DNA of 64,000 nucleotides, from NCBI GenBank assembly GCA_013399305.1, contig VXAI01000095.1:2425422-2489421 (forward strand). Direction: 5' to 3'. The translations under genes and the position numbers were made by a program. Position 1 is the stretch's first letter, and each line of letters begins with the position of its first letter. The notes under the pieces were generated by a model, which saw nothing but the letters and a program-made list of their open reading frames with translations, did not search any database and had not been told where the DNA came from. Positions 23,599-35,445 of the stretch are shown here, piece after piece. The stretch is from Rostratula benghalensis. Taxonomy: Eukaryota; Chordata; Aves; Charadriiformes; Rostratulidae.

Positions 23599-23748
23599 TA
23601 GGGTCAAAAGCTGAATGCTTAGATATTTTGCCCTTTGAATGAACTTAGCTAAAATAAAGACAAGGAAATCAGTTCTGCAGAAGCTGTCTCCAGAATACTA
23701 GGATCAATTTAAACATCAAAGGATGGAGAGATCATACAGACCGACAGC
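23599..23748 (+). repeat. Diverged direct repeat, copy B
   Basis: The partner of the segment at 21838-21989, 1,761 bases downstream in the same orientation. The longest shared exact word is 20 bases (AAAATAAAGACAAGGAAATC). Both copies keep the same order of shared blocks. Confidence 0.75.
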
Positions 23749-26700
23749 CATATTATTCTGCACAATTAGTACTCAGAGAGGTGTTTCCTGAATTCTGAAT
23801 CTTGTGCAGGGAAGATAATATTAAAATTTCAGAGTTTTAATTATGTAAAAGACGGTCCTTGATCCTTAGCTCCTGGAAAAAGGAACAGTTTATTTTGCAT
23901 TAATGAATGTAGAAAACATCCCCCAGTCTGAATCTCGGCATTGATGCAATCTTTTTACAGTCAAATTAGCATTTATATTTCTAAAGGTAATTTTTAGACA
24001 ACACAATAAATAAATTATATGCTGGTAACCTCCAGATGGATAAGGTGGTGCTCATAAGGCATTTACAATGCAAATTGGCAGAAGATTGCATAATGGCCGG
24101 CTCCGCTGATGTGGGGCAGCGGGGAGCAGGGGGTGACCAGCATTCTGGGTCAGGCACGGGTCCTTACACCCTGTCACGTTCCCTGTGTCCTGGCCAGGGA
24201 CAACTCACACAGTCAGGGGTTCACTGTGGAGCACAGCAGGTTTCCATGGGGGCAGGATCTCTCCAGACATGAGGTTTACCAGCAGGATCTGTATCTCACA
24301 GCACTACGTTCAAAATGCACGGTATGTGGGGTAGACTTAAATTCTGGAAAGGTTTCTCCAAACTGGAGCTTCTTTATTTTGGGGTTGAGCTTTTTGATAC
24401 TGAGGTCCTGAGGAGACGGTAGAGAGCTACAGCCAATTGCTCTGAGGAACTGGAGCTGAAATTTGCCCCAGGTCTGATGTCAGTCTGTGCATCTCCACAC
24501 AGGCTGTGGCACACACTTGTGCTTCGCATTTCAATACCAGCTTTAATCAGGTTTAATAATTTCTGTGTATGCCTCATCTTAATAAGATATTGACCGGGAT
24601 TTCTGGATTGAGGTGGATGATTTCTGTATTTTGGAAGTATCATTTTAATGTTGGGATGTTTTGATGGCTACTAAAACTTCTAACTTGAACTTTCTTTGCG
24701 CACCTAAATAAGCGTCCTCGTTTTTGTTATATGATTTCAAAAGCTTCTGTTCTTTTAAAGACCATACCACGACCTTTTAAGTTACCTAACTTCAGTATCA
24801 GCAGTTTGAAAATCTTAGCCGTGGTTAATTTCTCCCTGTGCATCTCCAAAATCTGTTTGTTTGGTTTTTAAGTAGAGGACTGTATTGCGCAATGTGGGTT
24901 TCGCCGTACCCTTTAGTGTTGGATGATAAATGATATTAAGAATGGATCAAAATAAACAAAACAAGGCCCAGGGTCCTGATATTTGTCCGCTGAAATAACG
25001 GAGAATTTTGTCATTTACTTCCATTGGCTCTATCAGAGAAATTCTGTGGGATGATGAAGTACGTGGTGTTTGCTGAGCGTGGCTCATGTGGTAGTCAATG
25101 GAGCGACTTGACTTCAGAAGCGGAGCGTTGCCTCGGTGTACGTAATTAACATTGCAGTGCTGTAGGTTCTGCATATGAAAATCCAGGCTATTGTAAATTG
25201 TGGTTTCCTTGCCAACCATATCTCAGCTCTCGCACTTCTGTAGTTGTCTCTGTGATGCTTTGTGCAGTATCATTACCCCTCACCTCATCCTGGAGCTGGG
25301 CGGATCTGCAAAATCTAGCTGTTATTCTTTCCACTTGAAATACGTTAATATGAAAATAAAAACAAAATTCAAGATGTTTCACTTCCTGAGTCATTCTATT
25401 CTGGAAACATGAAAATAAACAGACTTGACATTGGGAATGTTTCAAAAAGATACTTTTTGGCAAACACTTCTAGCTAATGAATTTGCATTCATAAATGTAA
25501 GCATTATATCAGGATCATGATTAAAGCATTAAAACCGACTCCTCTGCCAAACTGTAGGTCACATAGCTTGAATTTCATGTTTTGAAAATTTCATACTCGG
25601 AGTGAACTGCTTGCCAGCAAATTACAGACCAAGACTTATTCCCAGGAATTATTTTCCGGTGAAGTTCAAATAATGAATATATGTTTGTATCTGTGAGGAG
25701 GGAGGAACCTAATTTCAGTGGTGGTGGTGTTCACTGAACATTATTTGGACAAGTGGCCACAGAGAAAGATGTCTTGAATTTCTTCTCTTTTTTTCTCTTT
25801 GATTTGTCCCCAGCAAATACTGCTCTGGCTGGGTCTGTAGCTATGGGCAGGGTTCTTTGGGTCTCAACAAATTTTCGCATGTTCCTGGCATCATTTTCTG
25901 AATTGGAGATATCTATTCAAGATGCCAGTAATAGCTGCAAGTAGTGTCAGAGAGAATGTACTTGTACTCTGTGCTTAAGGTGTTAGCAAGACCTTGGTCC
26001 TGCTCTTTCATTGTTGAGACAATTATTTGCAGTGCTTGATTCCACGTTACTTAGATGGAATATATGGATCAGGACATAAATCTTGTTTTCTCTTGCTAAA
26101 GGTTATTTTGTGGATGGAGGACCTATCTAATGCAGGTTCTGCCATCCTTGCATGCTCCCCTGCGATGCAAATGTGATGGTAGGCCTGGGAAGGAGTGGAA
26201 TGTGGCACTCTTCCTCCCCCATGGTAACGTGGTACTACAGCAGGAATATAGTGCAATTGCACCTTAAAGCTCGAGGAAGGAGAGCAGGATCTGGCTCCAC
26301 CCATCCTGGGGTGGAGGCCACCATGTTTTATTTTTGTAAGTCTTTGTACTGCTAAAAACAAAAGGTATTTGGGCCAGAACCGCAACAGCTGTAATTTGGT
26401 GGCTTCACTGTCTTTGGGGGAGCAGAGCTGTGGGATCCTGCTCAGTGGCCTCCACCTGCCTGCACGTCCTCTCCGTACCTGCCCTCGTGATGTCCGTACT
26501 TAACTTCTACAGTCTGGCTCACTGCTGCAGCCAAGGTCTGATTTGATGTGTTGCCCCTAGTTGCACAAGTGGGATGTTATTCTGCTTTCCTTTGGAAGTC
26601 AGATATCCTCTCTGTTCTTCTTGTTCCTTCACAAGCCAGACTTGACAAATTATTGAAGCTAGATTAGCTCCTGGCTTGCAGTGCAGCACTTAAGTCAGGT

Positions 26701-29084
26701 GGGTGAAAAGGAGAGCATAGCGTGTTGTCCTATGGGGACACAGGCAAAGAGGGAGAGGTTGGAATTCCCTATGCTGGTCCTGCTGCCAAAGGCAATGTAT
26801 TGTCAAACTGTGGCCTAATTTTCTTACCTAGGGTGTGTTTAAAGAGGGATTGGCATCAGGAACAGGCCATTAAGCAATTGAAACTCTAATAGAAAAAACA
26901 TAACCTTATCACAGATTTTTTTTAAAAAAACCCTCAGAAAATAGCTCAAATATAAGGTTAATTGGAGCCAGAAATGTCAAACTAATGTAGCAATTTACCC
27001 TGGGAGACTGCCCTGGCCTTTGAGTATAGCAATAGTACAGACTACTGAGTAGGATAGTGAGGAAATATAATAGGATTTTATGTAGTCCCCTGTCATATTA
27101 AACATTCTTTGCAATTAATTTCTTGTTGCAATGTTATTTTCACTGACCTATTTTTTTTTGACCTCCTACAATCTTTAAGCTACCAAAGTAGGGCATACGG
27201 GAATTCACATTTCTTAAAAAAAAAAAAAAAAAAAAAATTTGAAAAACCCCTTAACTTAAACCACTATCAATGTACACATCGCTGTGTAAACTGATATGAA
27301 CTCAGAGCAGTATAAAAATGCCATTGGCTCATTCTAGAATAGCCTTTACTCTATCAGCTGAGCTGTACTGATCCGTTCAGGAAAATGCTGCTTTTGAACG
27401 GCTCGTTCAGAAACAAGTGGGAGTTTTCTTGGGCTGAGAGTTTGAGGATGTCAGCCCTGTGAATGAAACACGATAGGTGGTCCTTTCCTCCTTCTGGTTG
27501 CTGGCTCCCTTTCTTCTTCTACTGTTAACTGGACGTCAGGCTAAGATAACTTGGTGTTGTGATCTGGTCTGATTAATCCAAAACTGCTGGAGTCGAAATT
27601 AATGATGATAAAATCCCTGACTTGTGGAATAGCCAGGGAATCCTGATAGGTTCCAGCTGTTCCATCTCTAACTGTATCCCTTCCCACCTGAGCTGAATAC
27701 ATAATCCCTTTTCATTTTTAAATCAAACATTACTGAAGTTATGTGCCCTTTATATTTTCTTACAACTTCCAGAGTTTCCTACAGAAATGGCTGTATTTTT
27801 CTGGAGGCCTAATGTTTCCTGAAAGCACCTCTTTTGTCTGAAGGTGTGAGTGGGTGGGATAGTCAAATCCCGAAAGAGATCACGCTGAGAGAGTATGAAA
27901 CCGCCATCACAGAGACAGATAGAGGTCTGCTGGAAACTATCAGGTGGTTTGGGTGGGCAGGAGAGCTACATGGTCTCTGGAAGTCCCTTTCACTCCTGTT
28001 TTTCTATGGTTCTAAAAGATGGAAAGTGGTGCCCCAGGAGGGAGTATACCTGGTGTCCAGGTTTGCAGTCAAGGTGACTGGCTCAAAGTAGAGAGAACAA
28101 TACAGGCAACGAAACTTTCTCATCTTGAATAAGAACTCTTAACATAAGCCCAAGTGTTTTCCAAGCATGTTTTTCCCTGTGGTAGTAAAGATTTTTTTTT
28201 AAAGTGGAGTTGGAACCAAGTATCATTGAATCAAAGAAGCCAGCATTAATCAAAGCACATCAAGGAGGTTCCTCATCAGTTGCCTGGAGCAACAGAATCT
28301 ACACGTATCATCTTTCTTATGCTAAGCGGGAGGAATTCAGAGAAGAGAATTTCGTCTGTTTGCTCTCAAATGAACGCAGAAATAGGATCTTCAAGGTTTC
28401 TTTAATAGTTCAGTGAATTGGTCTGTTTAGCCATCATAATTTCTGAGTCCCAGACTTCCCAATCAATCAAACTAACCTCTAAATACATGTTGGATCGGCC
28501 TCTCTTGGCAAAGTTACAAAACTGCTTCTTGCTCTTCCATTGTCTCTTTATATTCCCTGTCTCTCCAGGACATTAAAGTGGTACCCCTGGACGATGCCTT
28601 GTTGCCTTGCTCCAGACACACGTAACTCTTAGCTGACAGTGCTTGGAGGTGGCACCAGTAGTACTTGGAGGGAGCAAGCGACTCAGCGGATAAACAGACA
28701 CGGCTCCTGTTCAGGTAAAAACCCTCCCCTCAGATCAATATTTTCTGGTGTTCCCCAATACAGAAATTGAAGGTGATTGTATTTACTATCTATTTCCAGA
28801 AGATGCATTTGTTACCTAAAAACTTGTGTACACTCAGTTCAGCCTGAGTGATTACAGGCATGGAAAGGCCTGAATTTTAGATCTCAGCCAGATTTATTCT
28901 TACACTTGCTTGAGCTGTTGGTCAAGCGCTCTCCAGCAAAACTTCTATGTCCAGCCTGCGCAGTTTCAGGGCAGCATTGACAGACACCCAGACCTTTCAC
29001 GTCGATTGCATTTAGCAGAACTAAAATCCATCCACACGTGAGAGTGGCGATCAACTCGCGCTATTGCTGAGGCTGGAGCTGTGT
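23749..29084. other. Gene-free interval
   Basis: More than 5 kb with no supported exon, RNA gene or named repeat except a 22-A homopolymer (27216-27237). Sequence before that A run shows no processed-pseudogene open frame. Open frames such as 26047-26385 (minus strand) look random. Confidence 0.6.
27216..27237 (+). repeat. 22-base poly(A) run
   Basis: Uninterrupted A22. It is not preceded by a recognisable retrocopy or SINE body, so it is treated as a simple repeat. Confidence 0.95.
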
Positions 29085-29435
29085 TTTTATGGTGTTGTAG
29101 GTCCCATCTCACACACCTCCTCACTAACGAGTCCCAGAGCATTTTGCAGAACCTGTACCCACGGGCTGAGTCCCCTGCCCCGGCTCAGGGCTGGAACGTG
29201 TTGGCGATTCAGCGCCAGCGACACTTTGCTCTGGTTGTTAGAAGAGGAAGTGAAGAACAGAAGTTCCCCAACTGGAACTGCGGGGGGAAATTTAGTGCGG
29301 GAGAATGTAATTATCCAAACTGGACTCTGGCCAGGATCCTGGAGTTAATAATACCCTCTGCTCTTGCAAAAAGTGCCATAGGATCTTTAATGACCGCCAG
29401 TGGTCAGCGGGCTTCACATCACATCTCATAGATAG
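29085..29435 (-). mobile_element. Ancient L2-clade-like retroelement, CpG-retaining
   Basis: On the + strand the order is CCCAGAGCATTTTGCAGAAC, then TCTGGCCAGGATCCTGGAGT, then CTGCTCTTGCAAAAAGTGCC, then ATAGGATCTTTAATGACCGC, then a degenerate CACATCTCAT. The reverse complement matches a 3' region I know from old vertebrate L2-type LINEs and the SINEs sharing their tails: TGAGACGT, TGGTCATTAAAGATCCCATG, AGAGTAGGGG and GTGTCCTGGCC, with a GCTCTGGGA tail word. The match runs for over 300 bp. It keeps about 15 CpGs, well above its flanks. Exact subfamily is uncertain. Open frames through it (29064-29348 and 29081-29431) are not genes. Confidence 0.65.
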
Positions 29436-30829
29436 AAATTAAACAGATCAGCGGTGTAGGTATTTTCAGTCTTTTGTGTAACAAATATTTCTGGATGGCC
29501 TCTGGCTGCAGCCTTCAGGTTCAGGAGGGAATTGAGTTAAAAAGCCAGGGAGGAGACATTAGTCTTAATGAAAATGATCCCATTAAAGGCAAATGACATG
29601 CAATTGGTGAAGCACAGCTGAGATGTACACTCAAGTCCCTGTAAGGTAATATCTGGGTATACCAAATCACAGTCATCTTTGGTGACCATCAGCACCAGGT
29701 GGTTTGGAGGAGTGGAACAGAACAGGTTAACAGCATCCCTTGTATAATAGGGTCAGCTCCTGTGGAAATCTGTGTTATGAATTTACCCTGATTTATCTAA
29801 CAGTGGAAGCTGTGTGCAAATGAGTTGGGAAATGGGTGTAAGTGGCAAGATTACACTGTGTTAATTAGCCTGGCATTGACAAACTGTACCAAGCCTGGGA
29901 ACCCCCCACAGCAGGGAAGAGAGCACTTCACAGAGAATCCCTTTCGTCACTACTGACTTGTGCCATGGGACTTCAATTAAAAACCAGACCAGGCCACTTT
30001 TAATCGCTGTAATGAGAAATTAGTTTAAAATAAAACACAAAAAACCCCAACACATTTTAAAAATATCTGTCTACTTTTCTACAGTGATGGCAGATGAGGT
30101 GCTAATTATCTGTCTTGGCTGTTTTTTCTGAGCCCAAGGTTTGTTCTGTACTGCACCTGGCACCACAGATTCTGGTGTTTGGGATCAGTGGGCATTCCTA
30201 TAGTACCAGCTGTAATAAAGAGTAGAAGGCCACTGATCCTGTGTGTCTGTTGTTAATATGAAGAAAGACTTGCACATTTCTCCCCCTTGGTACATCCCAG
30301 TACATTGGTACTTACACCATAACAGTATTATCTCAGGGAATATAAGTCTGCTACAGGATATTGCCACTTTAACCACCTGAACTTCCTTTTAGTTCCAGTT
30401 TCAACTCAGTGTCAAAAATATTACCCCTGTTTAAGATTAATTTGTGACAAAATGTCATATTAATACAGCTATATTTCCCAAGGGATAAATATGGCCTTTT
30501 GAAGAGCAGCTATGGCAGAGTGCTATATAGGACTATAGAGAATTATCAACAGGCTTTTGCTTTAGCAAATGTCATGCTACCAGAAGAATGGTGCAGTTTG
30601 TGGGTAAGTATAGTGTACGGGGTGTTTTATTGTAAGAGTGAGGTTATGATATTTTCTTCCTATTAATCCATATCTCATTCCTAATTACATTAGCACCTCT
30701 CAGTGACACCTGATTAAGAATCTGAGGAAGAAACTGTCAGTTATCTATAAATCCATCAGCATTGTATCATGTTTATTTTTGGCATTTTAGCTATTTTGGG
30801 AGGCTGATGTTTACCTTGGGGTTTGTGCA
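29436..30829. other. Gene-free interval
   Basis: No supported exon, RNA gene or named repeat. Confidence 0.6.
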
Positions 30830-30975
30830 TCATTGGTAGAATTACTTCTGATTTACACCAATGTGTGTGCAATCCCAGTTGAGCCCTATGTGACACTGAG
30901 GAGTTTACTTGTAAGGGGCTAAATCCAGCACCAGTTGTAAGCAACAATAATTCCAGTGAAACCACTAACAGCTGC
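30830..30975. mobile_element. Palindromic MITE-like relic, low confidence
   Basis: Contains ACTTCTGATTTACACCAATG on the left and GGGGCTAAATCCAGCACCAG further right. Both resemble arms of a palindromic amniote repeat whose arms carry GATTTACACCAG and GGGCCAAATCC words. The fit is imperfect and from memory. Confidence 0.35.
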
Positions 30976-33900
30976 ACCTGCATGTGCTAAGGCTGATTTT
31001 GGAACAGTTTATCAGGTATTCTCTTTGTACTGAAGCAGAATAAACTTTGTGTTTCATTGCACCTTCGGTACCTGTAGTGTGCCTTGGATATGTCTGAGCT
31101 ATTGAAACCAAACTTCTTAACAGCCCTCAGATGTAAAGAAAGGGAAGATGAAAAAATGTCTTAAAACTAATCTCTTGCCTCACAGCATTCCACCGAGATG
31201 ACTCAGAAAATGACAAGGGAACCAAACTGCAAATTAGGCTCTAGTGTTTGTTGAAGACACTTGCCACTGGTAAAAATGAGTTACTGAAACAGTAAAGCTG
31301 AAGACTTCAGAGAAATCTTGATTGACAACAATAATTACAGCTATTCTTGTTCCTGTAAGAAATACAGTGCAGGCTAGGAATAATAAATGAATGAAAATTG
31401 TATTCGAAGTCTGAGCAGAAGTAGATGTAGGTCCAAACAGTTTAAGTGTCTCCTGTACAAATTTCTGTGCATTTTTATGTGTTAAAAGTAGCAGTAGTTA
31501 CCCAGCAGGTGTGTAAATTTGCTTTACATGACTTTACACGACTTGTAAGCTAATTATTGAATGTTTTCTAACCACACTTCTGTGACTAAAGGTTGTCCTG
31601 CATCAGTAGTGCTCAGTCTGGTGGAACAGTTTGGGTTTGGTACCCAAGCTGGGCTGTGTGGCAGCAGGGTCAGGCTGGGGGTTCTGCAGAGCAGATGCAG
31701 TTCATGGGATGCTTACCCCCAACCTTGGTGTCCTGTCTCTGGAGGAGATTCCTAGTGATGGCTCAAGGCACATCCAGATGCTGCCAGAGTGGTCAGATGA
31801 TTTCTTTTCCTACCTGAGGACAACCCCGTGCTCAGCCTGAGCTTCCACAGTATTCCTCACAGGCGAAGAGGGGATAGAGGTGGAGCATGCGGTCTTCTGT
31901 ATCTGCGTGCAGCTTGGTGCTTCAGGTGAGGAACCACTGCAAAGACCTAAAACTGGGAGCAATTCTTTTTGGCTCACAGGCTTGCTCACATCTGACATAT
32001 GTTATCAAACATCAGGCTTTTCTAGAAGCTCCTTAGAATGGGGCTGGGTGCAAAAGGGTCAGGAGTACTTGTCTTAGATGGTCTTTCTTAGGTATCTGTA
32101 TCGTCTAACACTATGGTGGACTAACGTATGAGAATATAAAATGATTGTTTTGTAGCCAGAAACTTTTGGTTTTCTCTCCCCAACTTGATATCTGCATTGT
32201 ATTTCCTTCTCCTGCTGTTGCACTTATGATTGTTACCAAACGACCCCGTGTCCCTCCCAACTCTCTCACACGGTGAAGGCAGGCTTGTAGCTGTGCTCTG
32301 CTAGCGAGTGGTCCCAGTTGCTCCCCAGGATGTTTCTGCTATGAGGAGGTCACTTTCCCTCTTCCCTGCCCTGGTCTGAGAGCTGGATTCTTCTCCTGAC
32401 AGCAGGCAAAGTGTGGAAGAAGGTAGCACTGGAGCAAATACTTCTTCCCAGGCTACAGGAATGCAAAGAAAGTGACTGTGGACCAGTGCCTGGTTCCATT
32501 GGACCTGTTAGATCGAGTTATTCAGTAGGGTTAACGTTCCCAGGGAAAGGGAAAATAAGTCAGTCAATCCACAAGTGCCAAGAAAGAGTTAAATTAATGG
32601 AGGGAAAAGGAAAAAAAAAAATCTTAATGCTGTAGAAAGATTATGCTGGCTTACTTATCAGGTTCATGCTGAGCCCAGTCGTAATTGGAATGTACCCTTT
32701 GTAAAGTTTATTGGGTCCTGGGGCAGCTTGTTACTGAACCGGTCAATTAATCTATTTTTTTTTTTAATGAGTTAGGGGATTTCCTTTTGTGGAAAATCAC
32801 CAGGAAACCTGACCAAATGCCCACAGCTTGGGGAAAGCGTGGCCTTAACATATAGAAAATCCTTCCTCCCCAATTAGGAGAGGAAATAGACACCTCCCCT
32901 TATGGGCAGCATATTTGACCAATCCAGGGACAAAATAGATGGGATTTCACCATTGACTTGCAGGTTGTCGAGGGAGGATCACCATGAAACAAGATTACTT
33001 GAATGCAGCTTGGTGTTGAAGGAAATAAAACTGTTGAGTCTCCCTGCTGAGAGACAAATGATTTCCATTTAAAAACCTGTTTGTTCCATGCTGTAACTCC
33101 CAATGTAGCAATAATTAATGATATCAGAAGGTTACGAAAGACATTCTGTTGTGCTTGCTCTGTTCTAGGCATGAAATTGGATTAACATGAAGATAAACTT
33201 AGACTTTAAATCTGTTGAGGAAATCAGTAATTATGTCAAAATTCACAAATATTAATCTATTTAAGTGTGTCAGGATACTGTTCATCTATCAGCAAAGCAT
33301 TCTGCCTTGTCAGAATTCTGTTGGAAGGTTAATTTCTCAAAATACTTGGATTTCCAATAACAGAATATTGTGAAGATGCAGCTTATTGAATAATCAGAAG
33401 CAATCTCACCTCCGGAAACACGGTTATTTCTGTTTCAGTGGCATCCAGGCAGTACCCTCTCAAGAGGAAGAATCAATTTGTGAGGTATTGAATAAGTCCT
33501 TGGGCTCTGCTGTGGAGAGATGACCACCCATGAAAACAACTGGCATGAACAAACCACAAGGTATGACAGTGCCTATTTACTGAGAGTGTACTTCTGCTGC
33601 AAACAAGCACACGGAAACCCTGTTGGCTTTGGGGGCAAGAAACTGAGGCAGTTAACAAAAGCTCTGAAACTGTTCGGTAGGAATTCACAGGGTGACAGGA
33701 AAGGGAAAGAACTCTGTATTTTATCTTCTCAAATATTTTATGACTGCTGATTCTGTCACACAGTTGTGCGAATAGTCATGCAGTGACACTGTCTGCAATG
33801 AAGCCTGCTCAGGTGTGGCTTTGTCACTACTGATGCTCGTGCAGTGGAAGCTGGGCTGGGTCCACCTACATCAGTTGCAGTCATACCTTCCCATTGCAAT

Positions 33901-34195
33901 TTAGATTTACCCTGAGGGAACACATTAGCGTTGAATGCCCATCTAATTAAGTACCCTGGTAGTACAATTGTATTAGAAATAGAAAAAAATAACCTTCTGT
34001 GCTAGATTCGCTTCTCAGTGGAAATGGAGGTAGTGGGCACCTGTATAAATCTATTGGGAATGGCCCTCAATACCATCTACCATGAAATGGGCATCTAAAA
34101 CCACTTGATATTCAGAAACCTGCCTCGTGCAAGAACTACAGTAGTTTCATTCTTCTCTCTTTCATTTAAAAATGCAGGAAAAACATACCTTACAG

Positions 34196-34226
<31 letters not shown>

Positions 34227-34842
34227 GGGAGGTTTCACATCAGGGAAACAGTAGTTAGGAGAAAAAGCCATTTCCATGGTCGTGTGCTGTTGGAGAATCC
34301 CAGAGATGGTGTCACTCAAAAGGCTGCAGCAAATCTCCCAGCAAAATGTGCATTTGCTGTTGTGCACAATGCTGGCAAAAAGAGAGGGTGTTTGTAGCAT
34401 CAAGTGTGTAGGATGTGAAAATGGTGAGTTTTGCAGCTGCTGCATGTTAGGAAAACCTGAGCTGAAGGTTAATATGTACCTTCAGTATTTTACTGAGCAG
34501 ATCTTAAAGTAGATGACATACCGCTATTCCTGAAAACTGGAATTTTGCACCCCTAGGTAGAAAAGAAATTATAATAAGGAAATGTTATTTTTACAAATAA
34601 TATCCATCTTTTAATGTTTTCTCATAAATTAAAGCCAGCCATGTCTAGCCTCTTCTGTGGTGAAAAAGAGTATATGACCTCCATAGGTATTTCTTGTAGC
34701 CATGAAGTGGCTTCAAAAATCTCATATTTTGCTTAACTCCTAACTCTTTCTAGAGGGAAACATCTGGTTGTTGTACTCTAAAAAACCCTTTCATTTTTTG
34801 GAACACAGTTACCAAATCTTCTGCTTCTCTTCTGTTTCCTAG
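30976..34842. other. Gene-free interval
   Basis: No supported gene. It contains a 22-A run at 34196-34217 (followed by GAAGAAAAAGGG) and short T or A runs near 32755 and 32610. Open frames at 31561-31840 overlap in several registers and read as random. Confidence 0.6.
34196..34217 (+). repeat. 22-base poly(A) run
   Basis: Uninterrupted A22 followed by a short purine tail. No retrocopy body is seen upstream. Confidence 0.95.
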
Positions 34843-35032
34843 ATGAGCTGTCATCTTAGTAAACATGAAAGCGGGGTCTGAAGGCAGAGAGTGGCTCTGG
34901 GTGTATTTCCCGCTCCCATTCAGCAGGACTGGTGTTGCACTGGCTGACCCGTGGACAGAACATGGATTTTCCATTTCCCAACTCGAGGTGTTAAACCAGC
35001 ACAGCTCTGTGCTGTGCCACGTGGCCTTACTG
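34843..35032 (+). other. Exon-like segment with strong splice sites
   Basis: 190 bases between a very strong acceptor (TTCTCTTCTGTTTCCTAG ending at 34842) and a near-consensus donor (CTG|GTAAGT at 35032/35033). One frame has an ATG at 34865 in fair context (A at -3) and stays open to the donor (begins MKAGSEGREWLWVYF), with a stop in the same frame just upstream. It could therefore be a first coding exon, but no partner exon is identified. A lncRNA exon or chance are equally possible. The peptide is not recognised. Confidence 0.3.
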
Positions 35033-35188
35033 GTAAGTTGGGTATCTCCACACAATACTCTACTCTACCATGCTCTGTGTGCCGTGGCTGAGATCCTTCA
35101 GTTAACCTTCAGTGACAATTAGAAGATACTCATTGCTTTTTGTGGGTACTGAGTGAGAGCTACAAAGTGTTTGTGTGGGGGAAGTTTT

Positions 35189-35445
35189 TCATAGAATCAT
35201 AGAATCATTCAGGTTGGAAGAGACCCTTGGGATCAATGAGTCCAACCATCAGCCCCACTCTACAAATTCCTCCCCTACACCAAATCTCCCAACACCGCAT
35301 CTCAACAACTCTTAAATACATTCAGCGATGGGGACTCAACCACTTCCCTGGGCAGACTATTCCAGTGTCTGACCACTCTTTCTGTGAAAAATTCTTTCCC
35401 AATGTTCAGCCTAACCCTACCCCGTTGCAGCTTGAAGCCATTTTA
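35189..35445 (-). mobile_element. CR1 LINE 3' fragment
   Basis: Begins TCATAGAATCATAGAATCAT, the reverse complement of the CR1 terminal octamer repeat, then GGTTGGAAGAGACCC. It continues through GGGCAGACTATTCCAGTGTC to GCAGCTTGAAGCC. The 3' end is at the left, so the element is on the minus strand. It is 5'-truncated. The open frame at 35227-35481 is antisense CR1, not a gene. Confidence 0.95.

Noticed and set aside
27100..27240. Processed pseudogene ending in the A22 run
   Set aside because: No coding-like or recognisable retrocopy sequence precedes the run and no target-site duplication is visible.
29064..29431. Overlapping open frames of 94 and 116 codons
   Set aside because: They coincide with the ancient L2-like element and run antisense to it; no splice or start context.
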